Assembly (NCBI GenBank): GCA_004376575.1 | Contig: SOJN01000010.1 | Location: 1-64,000, forward strand | Source: a candidate division TA06 bacterium | Lineage (GTDB): Bacteria > Hydrothermota > DG-26 > E44-bin18 | DNA length: 64,000 nt | Direction of reading: 5' to 3' | Shown: piece after piece, positions 54,572-63,245 of the stretch | Layout of the letters: each line of letters begins with the position of its first letter | How positions within the stretch are numbered: the stretch's first letter is position 1 | Translations under genes and position numbers: made by a program | The notes under the pieces: generated by a model | What the model was told of the DNA's origin: nothing | The model's input: only the letters and a program-made list of their open reading frames with translations | The model's database searches: none

Positions 54572-54760
54572 TATACCTATGCCAGCATTGGTGCCAGCCC
54601 CCTACCATCTGAGATCTCAAATCTGAGATCGAAGATTGTGTGTCAAGCAATGACCCGACTAGGCTCTTCTTAGCTTCGTCGGGTCTAGGCCGGGGCCCCC
54701 CAGGATTCTAGACAGTTTTTGCCTTTCCCTGGCTACCCTACCAGGGTCATAGGTGGCACA
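54572..54760. other. Gene-free spacer
   Basis: Contains GATCTCAAATCTGAGATC (palindromic text near 54612) and a TCTTCTTAGCTTCGTCGGGTC stretch. No gene seen. Confidence 0.45.
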
Positions 54761-54761
54761 C

Positions 54762-54872
54762 ATCTGCTCCAACGTTGAGCACAACCAGGCGCCGGGGCGT
54801 TCACGTCTGGCATTTCGTTCTTGACATGGCTGCCTGCCTGTAATAGAAATAAGGTACGTATCTGTCGGAAGG
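54762..54872 (+). promoter_or_regulatory. Repeated promoter cassette, copy 2
   Basis: TTGACA 54821-54826, 17-bp spacer, TAGAAA 54844-54849, downstream TCTGTCGG. The upstream dyad is CTGCTCCAACGTTGAGCAC (54764-54782) and the stretch GGGGCGTTCACGTCTGGCA is also conserved. About 220 bp before the next gene. Confidence 0.7.
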
Positions 54873-55065
54873 CCTTACTATCTAAAATCTATGATGTAAG
54901 ATGTCAGATCCTGCAAGGCGTTGTTCAGCAGTCGAGGATGCTCCCCTCGACTTCACTCGGGGCAGGCGGGACAACCTCTCCCATGAAAGGAGAGGATGGA
55001 GTAGACAGGAACTCAGACTGCCAGGTAGCATGATTACTGGAAGCCGATCGAGGAAGGAGGCAAAG

Positions 55066-55599
55066 ATGAAGTCACTTGTTGCAAGGGCGGTGGCGATTCC
55101 GGTAGTTTGGGCACTATTTTTCTTGCCAGTTGTGGGGCAGGGGAGTAAAGAAACGGAAAGCACGGAAAAGGCAGATCAACATTATGAGAAGATTGAGATG
55201 GAAGACCATTGGTTCTTTGGACCACGCTATAAGGTTGGGGGCAAGAAGATAGGAAGCGGCGAGGCAGAAGCTTTGATATACTCCATCGAAGACGGCAAGG
55301 CGGAAGGGCACCTTAGGATGTCAAGAACTTACGGCATTGCGAGCTTAGTGGTTATTACTGGGGGAACTGTCCTTTCGCTGTTGTCGATTTCCACCAGGGA
55401 GCGTGGTTTCAACTCAGCTATGTTCTGGAGCGGCTTTGGCATCACAGCGGTGGGTTATGGGGTTGGTGATCTATCGAAGAACGAAATAGCAAAGGCGGTC
55501 TATCGCTACAATAAGGTCTTGAAGGACAAGTACGGTATTTCATTTCACTGGGCGCCGGAGTCTGGGAAAGCTAAACTTCAGTTGGAATATTCGTACTAA
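55066..55599 (+). CDS. Small exported or membrane protein of unknown function
   Basis: A 177-residue protein with an N-terminal signal peptide (cut near VGQG) and two central hydrophobic segments (IASLVVITGGTVLSLLS; AMFWSGFGITAVGYGVG). I chose the ATG preceded by AAGGAGG; upstream in-frame codons are in spacer DNA. No family recognised. Confidence 0.65.
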   Translation: MKSLVARAVAIPVVWALFFLPVVGQGSKETESTEKADQHYEKIEMEDHWFFGPRYKVGGKKIGSGEAEALIYSIEDGKAEGHLRMSRTYGIASLVVITGGTVLSLLSISTRERGFNSAMFWSGFGITAVGYGVGDLSKNEIAKAVYRYNKVLKDKYGISFHWAPESGKAKLQLEYSY

Positions 55600-55904
55600 A
55601 TGATATAAGACCACGGGGACCGCGCCGCCTCCTTCGCCCTCCATGGCTTCCCGTCTCCGCTGTCTTTAGGTTGGCCGGGCTTCGCGTGGGGCTTCGCGTC
55701 TGGCTACACTCCCTTCGACTATCACCCAGGACCTTGGACATTTCTGGAGTCTGGCCCCAAGGAAAAAGCCCTTGTCCAACATTCCTCCTTGGTATATCAT
55801 GGCTTGCGACAGCCTTTTTGTGTCGTTGCTAGGCACGCTCCCTGGCACATGGAGGCTGGAAGCACCTCGATGAGCATAAAAGGCGATCCAGAGCGAAAGG
55901 AATC
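55600..55904. other. Gene-free spacer
   Basis: No gene. GGCTTCGCGTGGGGCTTCGC (about 55680) is a short tandem repeat; otherwise I see nothing. Confidence 0.4.
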
Positions 55905-56291
55905 GTGACCAAGAAGCTCGAGGAATGGTTTAGACAGGCTGATTACGATTTGGACACAGCGGAATTTATGTTCACTGGCGGAAGGTATTTCTATGCTATT
56001 TTCATGTGTCATCTTTCCATCGAAAAAGCACTGAAGGGTTTGTATGTGCAATTCCGTGAAGCGGCGGCTCCCCGGAGTCACAATCTCGTGTATCTTGCTG
56101 AAAAGACCGAACTTCAACTCCCTGAAGAACTCAGCGATTTCATTTCCTTGCTTGACGGGGTGAGTGTTCCGACGCGCTACCCAGATGATCTCCAACGACT
56201 GCTCAAGGATTATGACAAGGCAAGGACAAGAGAGATGTTGAAGAAAAGTAGAGAGGTTCTTAGATGGCTACGAGCGAAATCACAGAAGTGA
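55905..56291 (+). CDS. HEPN domain protein (HEPN/MNT pair)
   Basis: A 128-residue HEPN protein (EEWFRQADYDLDTAEFMF, YFYAIFMCHLSIEKALKGLY, RSHNLVYLAEK). In HEPN/MNT modules this partner is the toxin or RNase-like component. The canonical RX4-6H catalytic motif is not clear here; HNL is present but the nearest Arg residues are wrongly spaced, so it may be inactive as an RNase. GTG start. Overlaps the MNT gene by 28 bp. Confidence 0.85.
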   Translation: MTKKLEEWFRQADYDLDTAEFMFTGGRYFYAIFMCHLSIEKALKGLYVQFREAAAPRSHNLVYLAEKTELQLPEELSDFISLLDGVSVPTRYPDDLQRLLKDYDKARTREMLKKSREVLRWLRAKSQK

Positions 56292-56602
56292 TTCAATTCC
56301 TTGGTGACTGTCTGGAAGAAAGAGGATTAGACGTTTCCAAGATCATCCTTTTCGGGTCACAGATGAGAGGCGGAGCTGGGGACGAGAGTGATGTAGACCT
56401 AGTGATTGTCTCAAAGGACTTCCGCACCAAGGATATCTTCGAAAGAGTAGGGGCCGTCAGACACGCCGTCGCAGTAACAATCAAGAGATTTATGGTACCG
56501 CTTGATGTTGTAGGCTTGACTCCTGAGGAATTCGAAAGCGAAAGTCTGCTCGTCGCCCGATACGCTAGCGAAGGAGAGGTGGTCTACGAGAGCAGAAAAT
56601 AG
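56264..56602 (+). CDS. MNT-family nucleotidyltransferase (HEPN/MNT pair)
   Basis: A 112-residue minimal nucleotidyltransferase with the pol-beta core GSQMRGGAGDESDVDL (GSx10DxD) and a third acidic residue in MVPLDVVG. In characterised pairs the MNT partner neutralises HEPN, sometimes by adding AMP to it. The arrangement, HEPN upstream and overlapping, is typical. Confidence 0.88.
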   Translation: MATSEITEVIQFLGDCLEERGLDVSKIILFGSQMRGGAGDESDVDLVIVSKDFRTKDIFERVGAVRHAVAVTIKRFMVPLDVVGLTPEEFESESLLVARYASEGEVVYESRK

Positions 56603-56727
56603 GACATCTGTCTAGGCGTCTACCATCCAATATCTAAGTTGGCGTGCTAAGTAGCGAAAAGCAGATTCTTCGGCGGAGCCTCAGAATGACAGGCTTGGCC
56701 GGTTGTTGTTTTCCAGGAAGTCTTGGA

Positions 56728-57396
56728 ATGAGGGGTATGAATATCCTGCCTAGAGTTGAAGCTATCAGTGGACCTGCTGCTTTGGCGTATGCCTGCCTCA
56801 TATCTAGAAGCCCTTTTTCCGTAAGACTCTGCCGGGAATTTGCAGGAGAAGTACTATCGATAGTATCTTCTGGCTCTGTGCTTGATGTTGGAACCGGTCC
56901 TGGCTACCTTGCACTGGAGATTGCCAAGAGATCAGCAGGCCTCCACGTCACAGGTGTGGACCTTTCACATTCGATGGTGAAAGTGGCTCTCAAGAATGCG
57001 CGGGACAATGGACTGTCGGAACGTGTCAGCTTTCGGGTCGGAAATGTGGCCAAGCTTCCTTTTGAGGAAGCGTCCTTCGATTTCGTGGTGAGTAGCTTTA
57101 GCCTTCACCATTGGTCAAAGCCTATGGAGTCTTTCAAAGAGATCTATCGCGTGCTTAAGCCTGATTGCAGAGCGCTCATCTACGACCTCGGACGGGACAT
57201 AACAAGGGCGGACAGAAGACTGTCGCAGAAGAAATACGGACGAATTATGGAGTTCGCCATGTCGAAATTGGTGAGGATCCACTCGTCAGTACCCTCGGAT
57301 GCGGTCCAAGGAATACTTGCGACTTCAGTAGTCCCCTTTTCAGAATCAACGATGGAAAATGATGGTGTTATTCTCAGGATTATGCTTGTGAGGTAG
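56728..57396 (+). CDS. Class I SAM-dependent methyltransferase (UbiE-like)
   Basis: A 222-residue methyltransferase: motif I VLDVGTGPGYLALEIA, GVDLSHSMVKVA, GNVAKLPFEEASFDFVVSSFSLHHW and EIYRVLKPDCRALIYDLG. It resembles the UbiE/Coq5 fold but the substrate is unknown. I start at MRGMNILP with AGGAAG upstream; the earlier in-frame codons are in repeat text (GTAGCGAAAAGCAGATTCTT). Confidence 0.85.
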   Translation: MRGMNILPRVEAISGPAALAYACLISRSPFSVRLCREFAGEVLSIVSSGSVLDVGTGPGYLALEIAKRSAGLHVTGVDLSHSMVKVALKNARDNGLSERVSFRVGNVAKLPFEEASFDFVVSSFSLHHWSKPMESFKEIYRVLKPDCRALIYDLGRDITRADRRLSQKKYGRIMEFAMSKLVRIHSSVPSDAVQGILATSVVPFSESTMENDGVILRIMLVR

Positions 57397-57554
57397 TCGC
57401 CGTATCGGTGCCAGGCGTGATACCTTCACATCTAGATTGCCACGGTTTGCCTGCGGCAAACTGAGTTTACACCGAGCCTGTCGAGGTGCAATGACATTTT
57501 TCCCTTATGGGTAAGAACTAGGGGTAATCTCCATTTTCTCGTTACTGTCTTGCT

Positions 57555-57660
57555 TAGTTCTGCTCCAACATTGAGCACAGCTAAGTCTCAACAGCAGTAG
57601 CTCTTAGCATTTCCTACTTGACATAGTCCTCTTCCTGTAATAGAAATCAGACACATGGGT
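57555..57660 (+). promoter_or_regulatory. Repeated promoter cassette, copy 3
   Basis: TTGACA 57618-57623, 17-bp spacer, TAGAAA 57641-57646. Upstream dyad TGCTCCAACATTGAGCA (57561-57577). Downstream TCTGTCGG is missing and the CDS starts only 55 bp later. Confidence 0.7.
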
Positions 57661-57701
57661 GGTTTGGAGTGTGATTCCAAGTAATTGCAAAAGGAGGAAC
57701 T

Positions 57702-58259
57702 ATGAGGATAGTGAGACTGATTGGCTCTCTGGCTTTTGTGCTCGGGATCTTCATCGTAGTATTTGCAGGAGTACCCTGGCACGTGATGGTTGCCAATGAC
57801 CCGGTCGTCCCCTGGTGGCTCAGGATAACAATTTTCTGTCTTCTGGGTGGTATCCTACTAGTCCTGCTGACAGTCGCCCTCGAACAAAGGAAAAACAGGG
57901 CGGCAGAAGAGCAGCCTACACTTGTCGAGTCACAATCACAGATTTTGCTACTGAATTCTACAGATGTACCTAACCGCCAGATCACCAAGATTCTCGGTTT
58001 GGTCAAAGGACACACTATTTTTGCCATCTGGCTTGGAAAGGATCTTTCTGCCTTGGTGCGACTGGTTCTTGGCGGTGAACTGACTGAGTACACGGAGATG
58101 ATGGGAAGGGCTCGCAAGGTAGCTACTAATCGGATGATCAGCCAGGCTGAGAAGCTCGGGGCTGACGCAATCATCAACGTGCGCTATATGACCACCAGCG
58201 TCATCGGCAGTGCCGCTGAACTTCTAGCCTACGGCACAGCCATCAAACTAAGCAAATAA
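57702..58259 (+). CDS. YbjQ/DUF74 domain protein with N-terminal membrane anchor
   Basis: A 185-residue protein. Two hydrophobic segments (~8-26 and ~42-60) precede a complete YbjQ domain (~75-185: ITKILGLVKGHTIFA, GGELTEYTEMMGRARKVA, GADAIINVRYMTTSVIGSAAELLAYGTA). Most YbjQ proteins are soluble pentamers; the anchored form is a variant. Function unknown. AAGGAGG precedes the ATG. Confidence 0.85.
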   Translation: MRIVRLIGSLAFVLGIFIVVFAGVPWHVMVANDPVVPWWLRITIFCLLGGILLVLLTVALEQRKNRAAEEQPTLVESQSQILLLNSTDVPNRQITKILGLVKGHTIFAIWLGKDLSALVRLVLGGELTEYTEMMGRARKVATNRMISQAEKLGADAIINVRYMTTSVIGSAAELLAYGTAIKLSK

Positions 58260-58410
58260 ATCTTCTTGCGGAAGGATTCTTACTGATATGCCTGGAACCC
58301 AGTAGCAGACGGCGGACTTGGTGCCTGGCTTTACCCGCAGAATACTCGAAGGATCTTCGACATTCTGAGATGAGAGCATGTGTGTGGCAAGGTTTCAGAG
58401 GAGGTGAAGG

Positions 58411-58815
58411 ATGAAGTCAAAACAACCCAAGGAGCAGCCTTTGGTGCGCAGAATCACCGTGGATGAGAGGTTGGCTGAGGATACCATTCGCGTGCTGATC
58501 AGTCGACTGCCCAAAGGAGTCAGAGAATTCCGAATCGAAAAGGCACAGTGGGAAGACGAGGAAGAACATTTTGTTGGGCCTGAAACCTATTTGGCGGACA
58601 TGGGCATCCCCCCCTCTGAGGAGGAAAAGTGGTCGTGGGCAGATTTCCGTGAGGGTCAGGTTTTCCTCTCGGGTAAATTTAAGATTATTGGCAAAGAGGG
58701 ATCGCCGGAAAACCTCTTGGTCGGACAGGGCCGAAATGAATTCTTGCTTATTGAGCGTCTGGTCAGAAAGAACACTGAAAAACTCTATTTCAGAGCGCTC
58801 GAAAGGAGGAAATGA
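58411..58815 (+). CDS. Hypothetical protein upstream of a ComEC-like MBL gene
   Basis: A 134-residue charged, soluble protein with no family I recognise. Segments such as VDERLAEDTIRVLISRLPKG and LLVGQGRNEFLLIERLVRK suggest a mixed alpha/beta fold. GGAGG before ATG; the next gene starts one base after its stop, so the two are coupled. Confidence 0.7.
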   Translation: MKSKQPKEQPLVRRITVDERLAEDTIRVLISRLPKGVREFRIEKAQWEDEEEHFVGPETYLADMGIPPSEEEKWSWADFREGQVFLSGKFKIIGKEGSPENLLVGQGRNEFLLIERLVRKNTEKLYFRALERRK

Positions 58816-58816
58816 A

Positions 58817-59908
58817 ATGCCAGCCGCCAAACCGATTGATCCAGATGATCTTGTGATTCACGTGTTGAACGTCGGTTTTGGAGATAACATCCTGCTTGAA
58901 TTTCCAGTCGATGATTCAGGTAAACGGTCGTATGGATTAGTCGACTGTTATAATTCGAAGAAGACCAAGGGATATCTGGAGAAATTGATCCAGAAACGGC
59001 CAGGGCGGTCTCATCTGAGATTCGTTTGTGCTACCCATCCCCATCTGGACCACATCAAGGGCATCAGGTCGATTTTGACCGACGCGACATATTGTCCCGA
59101 GGAGTTCTGGGAGAGTGGATTCCGTCATAATTCTGTGACCTATCAGAAGATCTTGGAGGCTCTTTCGGAGAATAAGATAAGGATGGTGCGAGTATCGTCA
59201 GGAATGGAGCAGTACTTTGGCAAGGTACGAATCACTGTGCTGTCGCCCTCAGTAGCACTTCGCAATCGGTATGCGACATATGGAGTAGATATGAACAACG
59301 CTTCTGTTGTGCTCAGGTTAGAGCATCACAGCGAAGACGTCTTGCTCATGGCGGCAAGAGAATATAAGGGGAATACCAGTCTGGAAGCGGAACGTAAAGC
59401 AGGTCAGTCGGTTGTTATTCTGGCTGGCGACGCAGAATTTGATAGCTGGGCCCAGATATCCCAGGAGTATCCTAAGCGCGAAAGAACCAGTAAGCACGAT
59501 CCCTTGGTGAAAAGGATGGTGAACTATCTTTCGTGTGCAGTTGTCAAGGTGGCCCACCATGGAAGTATGCACAGCGCACCCCTTGACATCTATGAAAAGA
59601 TGAAACCCGAACTAGGGGTCGTGTCGAGCAAGCAGAGGCGGAGCAAAAGAGAAGGGGACAGGCAAACCTTAGAACGAGGTCTGTTTCCTCATCAAACGTC
59701 GACGATTGCACTGGAAGAATGTGATGCCGAAATACTGACAACTGACGGAAGCCACGACTCGCAAAAGAAGACTGGAACGGGAGCGAATCAGACGACGACG
59801 GAAAAACCAGGCAGTGTTGTTGTGGTCGTACCTCCGGGAGGCAAAGCACGCTGGAAGAAGTTGAAAGATAAAGTAAAAACAATACCCGATCCACCGACTA
59901 AGGTGTAA
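58817..59908 (+). CDS. ComEC/Rec2-like metallo-beta-lactamase-fold protein
   Basis: A 363-residue soluble MBL protein. HVLNVGFGDNILLEF and CATHPHLDHIKGI give the first metal motif; VVILAGDAEFDSWAQI and VVKVAHHGSMHSAP are the later metal-binding strands typical of the ComEC C-terminal domain. There are no membrane segments, so it is not the competence channel. Such stand-alone proteins often occur in mobile or defence-type clusters. The C-terminus is lysine-rich. Confidence 0.82.
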   Translation: MPAAKPIDPDDLVIHVLNVGFGDNILLEFPVDDSGKRSYGLVDCYNSKKTKGYLEKLIQKRPGRSHLRFVCATHPHLDHIKGIRSILTDATYCPEEFWESGFRHNSVTYQKILEALSENKIRMVRVSSGMEQYFGKVRITVLSPSVALRNRYATYGVDMNNASVVLRLEHHSEDVLLMAAREYKGNTSLEAERKAGQSVVILAGDAEFDSWAQISQEYPKRERTSKHDPLVKRMVNYLSCAVVKVAHHGSMHSAPLDIYEKMKPELGVVSSKQRRSKREGDRQTLERGLFPHQTSTIALEECDAEILTTDGSHDSQKKTGTGANQTTTEKPGSVVVVVPPGGKARWKKLKDKVKTIPDPPTKV

Positions 59909-59913
59909 GGTGC

Positions 59914-59955
59914 GGCCGGAAGAATTCAAGAACCAGCTGCAACTGCCTTCCGGCC
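59914..59955. repeat. Inverted repeat after the MBL gene
   Basis: GGCCGGAAG and CTTCCGGCC form a 9-bp perfect stem with a 24-nt loop, starting 6 bp after the stop codon. No U-tract. Confidence 0.5.
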
Positions 59956-60079
59956 AGTCGAAGAGGGCGGTGGAACTGTTCACTCAGGAAGGTGTGCGAT
60001 TTTTCTCATGTGGTGCTCGGCCTTGAGAACGTGTCTTACTTTTGGTACAAGTTATTAAGAGCCACAGAGGAGGTGGGAG

Positions 60080-60769
60080 ATGGCGACACTCGAGGAACTA
60101 AACGATAGAGTTGGCAAGTTGGAGAAACATGGTCGTGGGCGTGTGCGGTTCTTCTTTCAATATCTTTTGTTCCCTGTTTTGATCGTTGTAATAGGGTTCT
60201 GGTTCAATCTTCGGCTGGAGAGGGCCAAACAGGAATTTAAACATGTGGAACTGGAGCTAAAACGGATACAAGCGGCACATCAGATGCTTAACGAGCTATT
60301 TTCCGGCATTCCTGAGAGAGCCTTTATCGCGGAAAGACTCATCACGAAAATAGTCGATAAACAGCTCTGCGAAGAAATACACAAGATCGTTGAAGATTAT
60401 TATCTGCGAAAGTTAGAAGAATCGGCTTCAAAAGGCGATCTGGAAACCGTGGAAGAGATTGCGATGGCGGCAGAAGGAATAAACAGTCAAGCCAGCCAAA
60501 AGATACTCCAGGCATTGGAAGAACCGCAATTTCAGATTGTTGCTGAGTCGTTCGGGTCTCAGGAGGAAGCAGATAGACGAGCTGATCAACTCCGAAGAAA
60601 AGGCTATGAATGTGAAGTGAGGTCTACTCGAACCGGGAAGTTCGAAGTGATTATCGGGGAGTTGGTCTTCAAGGAAGCTATCCTTGAAAGAAAAAAGGGG
60701 ATTAAGGATGGCTTGGTCCTCAGAGATTCCCCAATCCAGAGAGCATTCGAACACCGAGGCCACGAGTGA
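60080..60769 (+). CDS. Membrane-anchored coiled-coil protein with SPOR-like C-terminus
   Basis: A 229-residue protein: N-terminal cytoplasmic helix, one membrane segment (~27-45), a coiled coil (~48-130), and a C-terminal region (FQIVAESFGSQEEADRRADQ, then RRKGYECEVRS) resembling a SPOR peptidoglycan-binding domain. GGAGGTG before ATG. It lies 170 bp after the MBL gene and could belong to the same module, but the spacing leaves this open. Confidence 0.7.
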   Translation: MATLEELNDRVGKLEKHGRGRVRFFFQYLLFPVLIVVIGFWFNLRLERAKQEFKHVELELKRIQAAHQMLNELFSGIPERAFIAERLITKIVDKQLCEEIHKIVEDYYLRKLEESASKGDLETVEEIAMAAEGINSQASQKILQALEEPQFQIVAESFGSQEEADRRADQLRRKGYECEVRSTRTGKFEVIIGELVFKEAILERKKGIKDGLVLRDSPIQRAFEHRGHE

Positions 60770-61060
60770 CCCCACGCCTGGGGACAGTTCTTACCAGTTC
60801 AGATTGAAGATGTAAGATTCAAGATTGAAACACTCAGATTACTGCGCGGTCTTCAGGGCGCTAGTAACGAAAAAATGGGTGGAAGGTTATCCAAGACAAA
60901 GGTGGTAGGTTTGATCTTTCGAATACTCCTTTCGCATCCCCTTGCTTCAACTTCGGCTAGGGCAGGCGGGATAGGGTCTCTAAAAGAGAAAGCTGGGGAC
61001 GGTGCCCTCCGAATACTCGAAGGATCTGCGACTTGACATTTTGACATTTTAGTAGCCCAC
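60770..61060. repeat. Repeat-rich spacer
   Basis: No gene. AGATTGAAGATGTAAGATTC text, a CCTCCGAATACTCGAAGGAT element (61005-61025; also near 41095 and 58340) and TTGACATTTTGACATTTTAG. Confidence 0.5.
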
Positions 61061-61084
61061 CCACGCTGACCATAACTTCCATAT

Positions 61085-61195
61085 GTGTGCTACAACATTG
61101 AGCACGGCCAAGCTCCAGGGCGTGCACGTTTGGCATTTCGTTCTTGACATGGCCCTTCCCCTGTAATAGAAATAAGATACAACTCTGTCGGGGGG
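61085..61195 (+). promoter_or_regulatory. Repeated promoter cassette, copy 4
   Basis: TTGACA 61144-61149, 17-bp spacer, TAGAAA 61167-61172, TCTGTCGGG downstream. Upstream dyad GTGCTACAACATTGAGCAC (61087-61105) and GGGCGTGCACGTTTGGCAT. It precedes the YdhR-like gene by about 220 bp. Confidence 0.7.
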
Positions 61196-61389
61196 ATGAG
61201 AGGTTGTTGCATTTTTTTCCAATAGCGGGTAGTAAATGTATTTTGCCAGCCCTTGGTCTGGCAGGCTTAGAAAGGGGGTGTCAGTCGAACGAAGCATGTC
61301 GAGCCGTCTGATCGAGAGAAGCCGGCATGTGTCGAGTTTACTTTGCTGGAATCGATGAATCCACCACTCATTTCTATGGAGGTGTAGCT

Positions 61390-61698
61390 ATGTCTGCAAA
61401 GCTTATGCAGCTGAATTTCAAATTTAGCGTCTCAAAGGATGAGTACGAGCAGGCCGTATCTCCGCTGGCCGAAAAATTCGCGGCTGTTGAGGGTCTTCGC
61501 TGGAAGATTTGGATGATGAACGAAGCAGACGGTGAAGCAGGAGGGATCTACCTGTTCAACGACGAGGCCTCGTTGAAGGCATTCCTTGAAGGGCCACTCG
61601 TAGCTCAGGTGACCAGTCACCCAGCTCTGAGTGATTTTAGCGTCAAGCAGTTCGACACGATGGAGAAACTAACCGCAATCACGCGCGGTCCTGTTTAG
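61390..61698 (+). CDS. YdhR-family putative monooxygenase
   Basis: A 102-residue ferredoxin-like dimeric alpha+beta barrel protein of the YdhR type (LMQLNFKFSVSKDEYEQAV, GLRWKIWMMNEADGEAGGIYLF, FLEGPLVAQVTSHP). The family is proposed to be cofactor-free monooxygenases. I start at MSAKLMQL after GGAGGTG; 21 earlier in-frame codons are unlikely to be translated. Confidence 0.85.
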   Translation: MSAKLMQLNFKFSVSKDEYEQAVSPLAEKFAAVEGLRWKIWMMNEADGEAGGIYLFNDEASLKAFLEGPLVAQVTSHPALSDFSVKQFDTMEKLTAITRGPV

Positions 61699-61962
61699 GA
61701 GTCGGGGGACAGGCACCAGTTCATCAAGGATTGTGGACTTAAGATGGTACATTGCGTGCCCGTCATGCAATGGGGATAGGCACCTTCACAAGTCAGAGCG
61801 CAGTTCGCAGAACTTAGATCGAAAAACACATATTGGTACCAGGTTTGACATTTTTCCATTTTGCAGATGGCCTCCTCAAAGCTCAGTTCTGACAAGGCTT
61901 CCCAGGTGGTGCTGTTGGATGGACAGCCGATACTATCCAAGATATGAGATACGGAGGAATCG

Positions 61963-62559
61963 GTGAAGAACCCATACAGGCGAGTAATATTGATGTTATG
62001 CGTGCTGGCTGTTGGCTCTGGCTATGGTTGTGGACGGGAAGAGAAATCCAAATCAGAACCGGCAGTTGAATTTCATCCGTCAGGATTTGCCAAGAGTCAT
62101 GCGGAGCCACTCAGGGTAGCACAGGGAGCTCTCGATGAGATAGTCGCTGGGCTGAGGGATGCCACAGCAACTTATATGGAGATCTCGGACCTAGAAGAAG
62201 TCATCTCCGCGCGCATTGAAGATGGGGCAAGAGAACCAGGTGAGCTGTTGAAAGCTGCTGCTCATGTGCGCCTCAAGACAACCAAGTACTTCAGAAACAA
62301 GGGCGTAACCAGGAGTGAACTGATTGGCTATTTTGTGCAATTTGATCGCAACCATCTGGCTGAAGATCACTGGCTCAGTGGTGGAGCGCTCAGGGCTCGA
62401 TTAGAAGAGCGAGCTCGTAAAATAGCCAGGAAATATGTTGAGGATCTGAAGGCACTGGAGAATAATAGGGAATTAGCAGCAGAGACAGTTGCAGGACTTT
62501 TTGAGATTGAACCGGAAGAGGTTGTTGAATACCACAGGCGGTATGGTGTAGAGGAGTAG
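61963..62559 (+). CDS. Lipoprotein of unknown function
   Basis: A 198-residue predicted lipoprotein: GTG start after GGAGG, signal peptide with lipobox ending GYGC (Cys23). The mature part is mostly helical and charged (ARIEDGAREPGELLKAAAHV, RARKIARKYVEDLKALE). No family recognised. A second lipoprotein gene follows after 29 bp. Confidence 0.72.
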   Translation: MKNPYRRVILMLCVLAVGSGYGCGREEKSKSEPAVEFHPSGFAKSHAEPLRVAQGALDEIVAGLRDATATYMEISDLEEVISARIEDGAREPGELLKAAAHVRLKTTKYFRNKGVTRSELIGYFVQFDRNHLAEDHWLSGGALRARLEERARKIARKYVEDLKALENNRELAAETVAGLFEIEPEEVVEYHRRYGVEE

Positions 62560-62588
62560 CCCAACGAAGAGGAATAAGGAGGCCACAG

Positions 62589-63218
62589 GTGTCTGAGCGA
62601 AGGAGTGGGTTTAAGTGTCTAGTGGTACTCGTTCTGTTCTTATCAGGGTTCATCCTGGGATGTGGAGGCAAGGAGAGTGGGGAACCGGTTCCGTTTGAGA
62701 ACGGAGACTATTTCGAATATGAAGCTCATGGTGGACTCATGAGTGACATAAAACACAGTGACATCTATGAGATAAGCAAGAAGGATGAGAATACGTATGA
62801 ATGTGCAACTACCACAGTTTTCTATGAGGTCAGGGATAGGCTTCTTGATGAACGGGAGGACCTTAAGTTTGAGTTGGACAAGTTCGGTCAGATTGTTCGG
62901 GCATTCAGCAAAGGGGAACCCATACAGGATAACTTTGGCCTCTACTTTGGGCACCATATACGCCTATGGTTGCCTCCGAGCATGAGAAAAGCCGGTGGGG
63001 AGATACTCTTCAGCGGGTGTGCAAAACGGTTCAAGATCACTGAGAGAAAGGAATGGGAGAGTTGGACTGTGTGGCCAGCTGAAGTGGGTTTTGGAGACGA
63101 GAAAATCATTAGTTACTACGATGCTGAGACAGGGTTCCTTGTGGGCGAAATACAATACATGTTCACTGGAGATAGGGGATTTAGACTAGTGGACACGAAC
63201 AAGGACATTTTGCACTAA
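62589..63218 (+). CDS. Lipoprotein of unknown function
   Basis: A 209-residue predicted lipoprotein: signal peptide with lipobox FILGC (Cys25). The mature part is beta-rich (GDYFEYEAHGGLMSD, YECATTTVFYEVRDRLLDE) and ends with a YYDAETGFLVGEIQ motif as in LolA/outer-membrane-lipoprotein-like sensors, but the assignment is weak. GTG start with AAGGAGG. Likely an operon with the preceding lipoprotein. Confidence 0.7.
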   Translation: MSERRSGFKCLVVLVLFLSGFILGCGGKESGEPVPFENGDYFEYEAHGGLMSDIKHSDIYEISKKDENTYECATTTVFYEVRDRLLDEREDLKFELDKFGQIVRAFSKGEPIQDNFGLYFGHHIRLWLPPSMRKAGGEILFSGCAKRFKITERKEWESWTVWPAEVGFGDEKIISYYDAETGFLVGEIQYMFTGDRGFRLVDTNKDILH

Positions 63219-63245
63219 CACCCTGGCCGGGCTTGATTCTTGCAA

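Noticed and set aside
58817-59908. Competence channel protein ComEC
   Set aside because: Only the MBL domain is present; there are no membrane segments or OB-fold.
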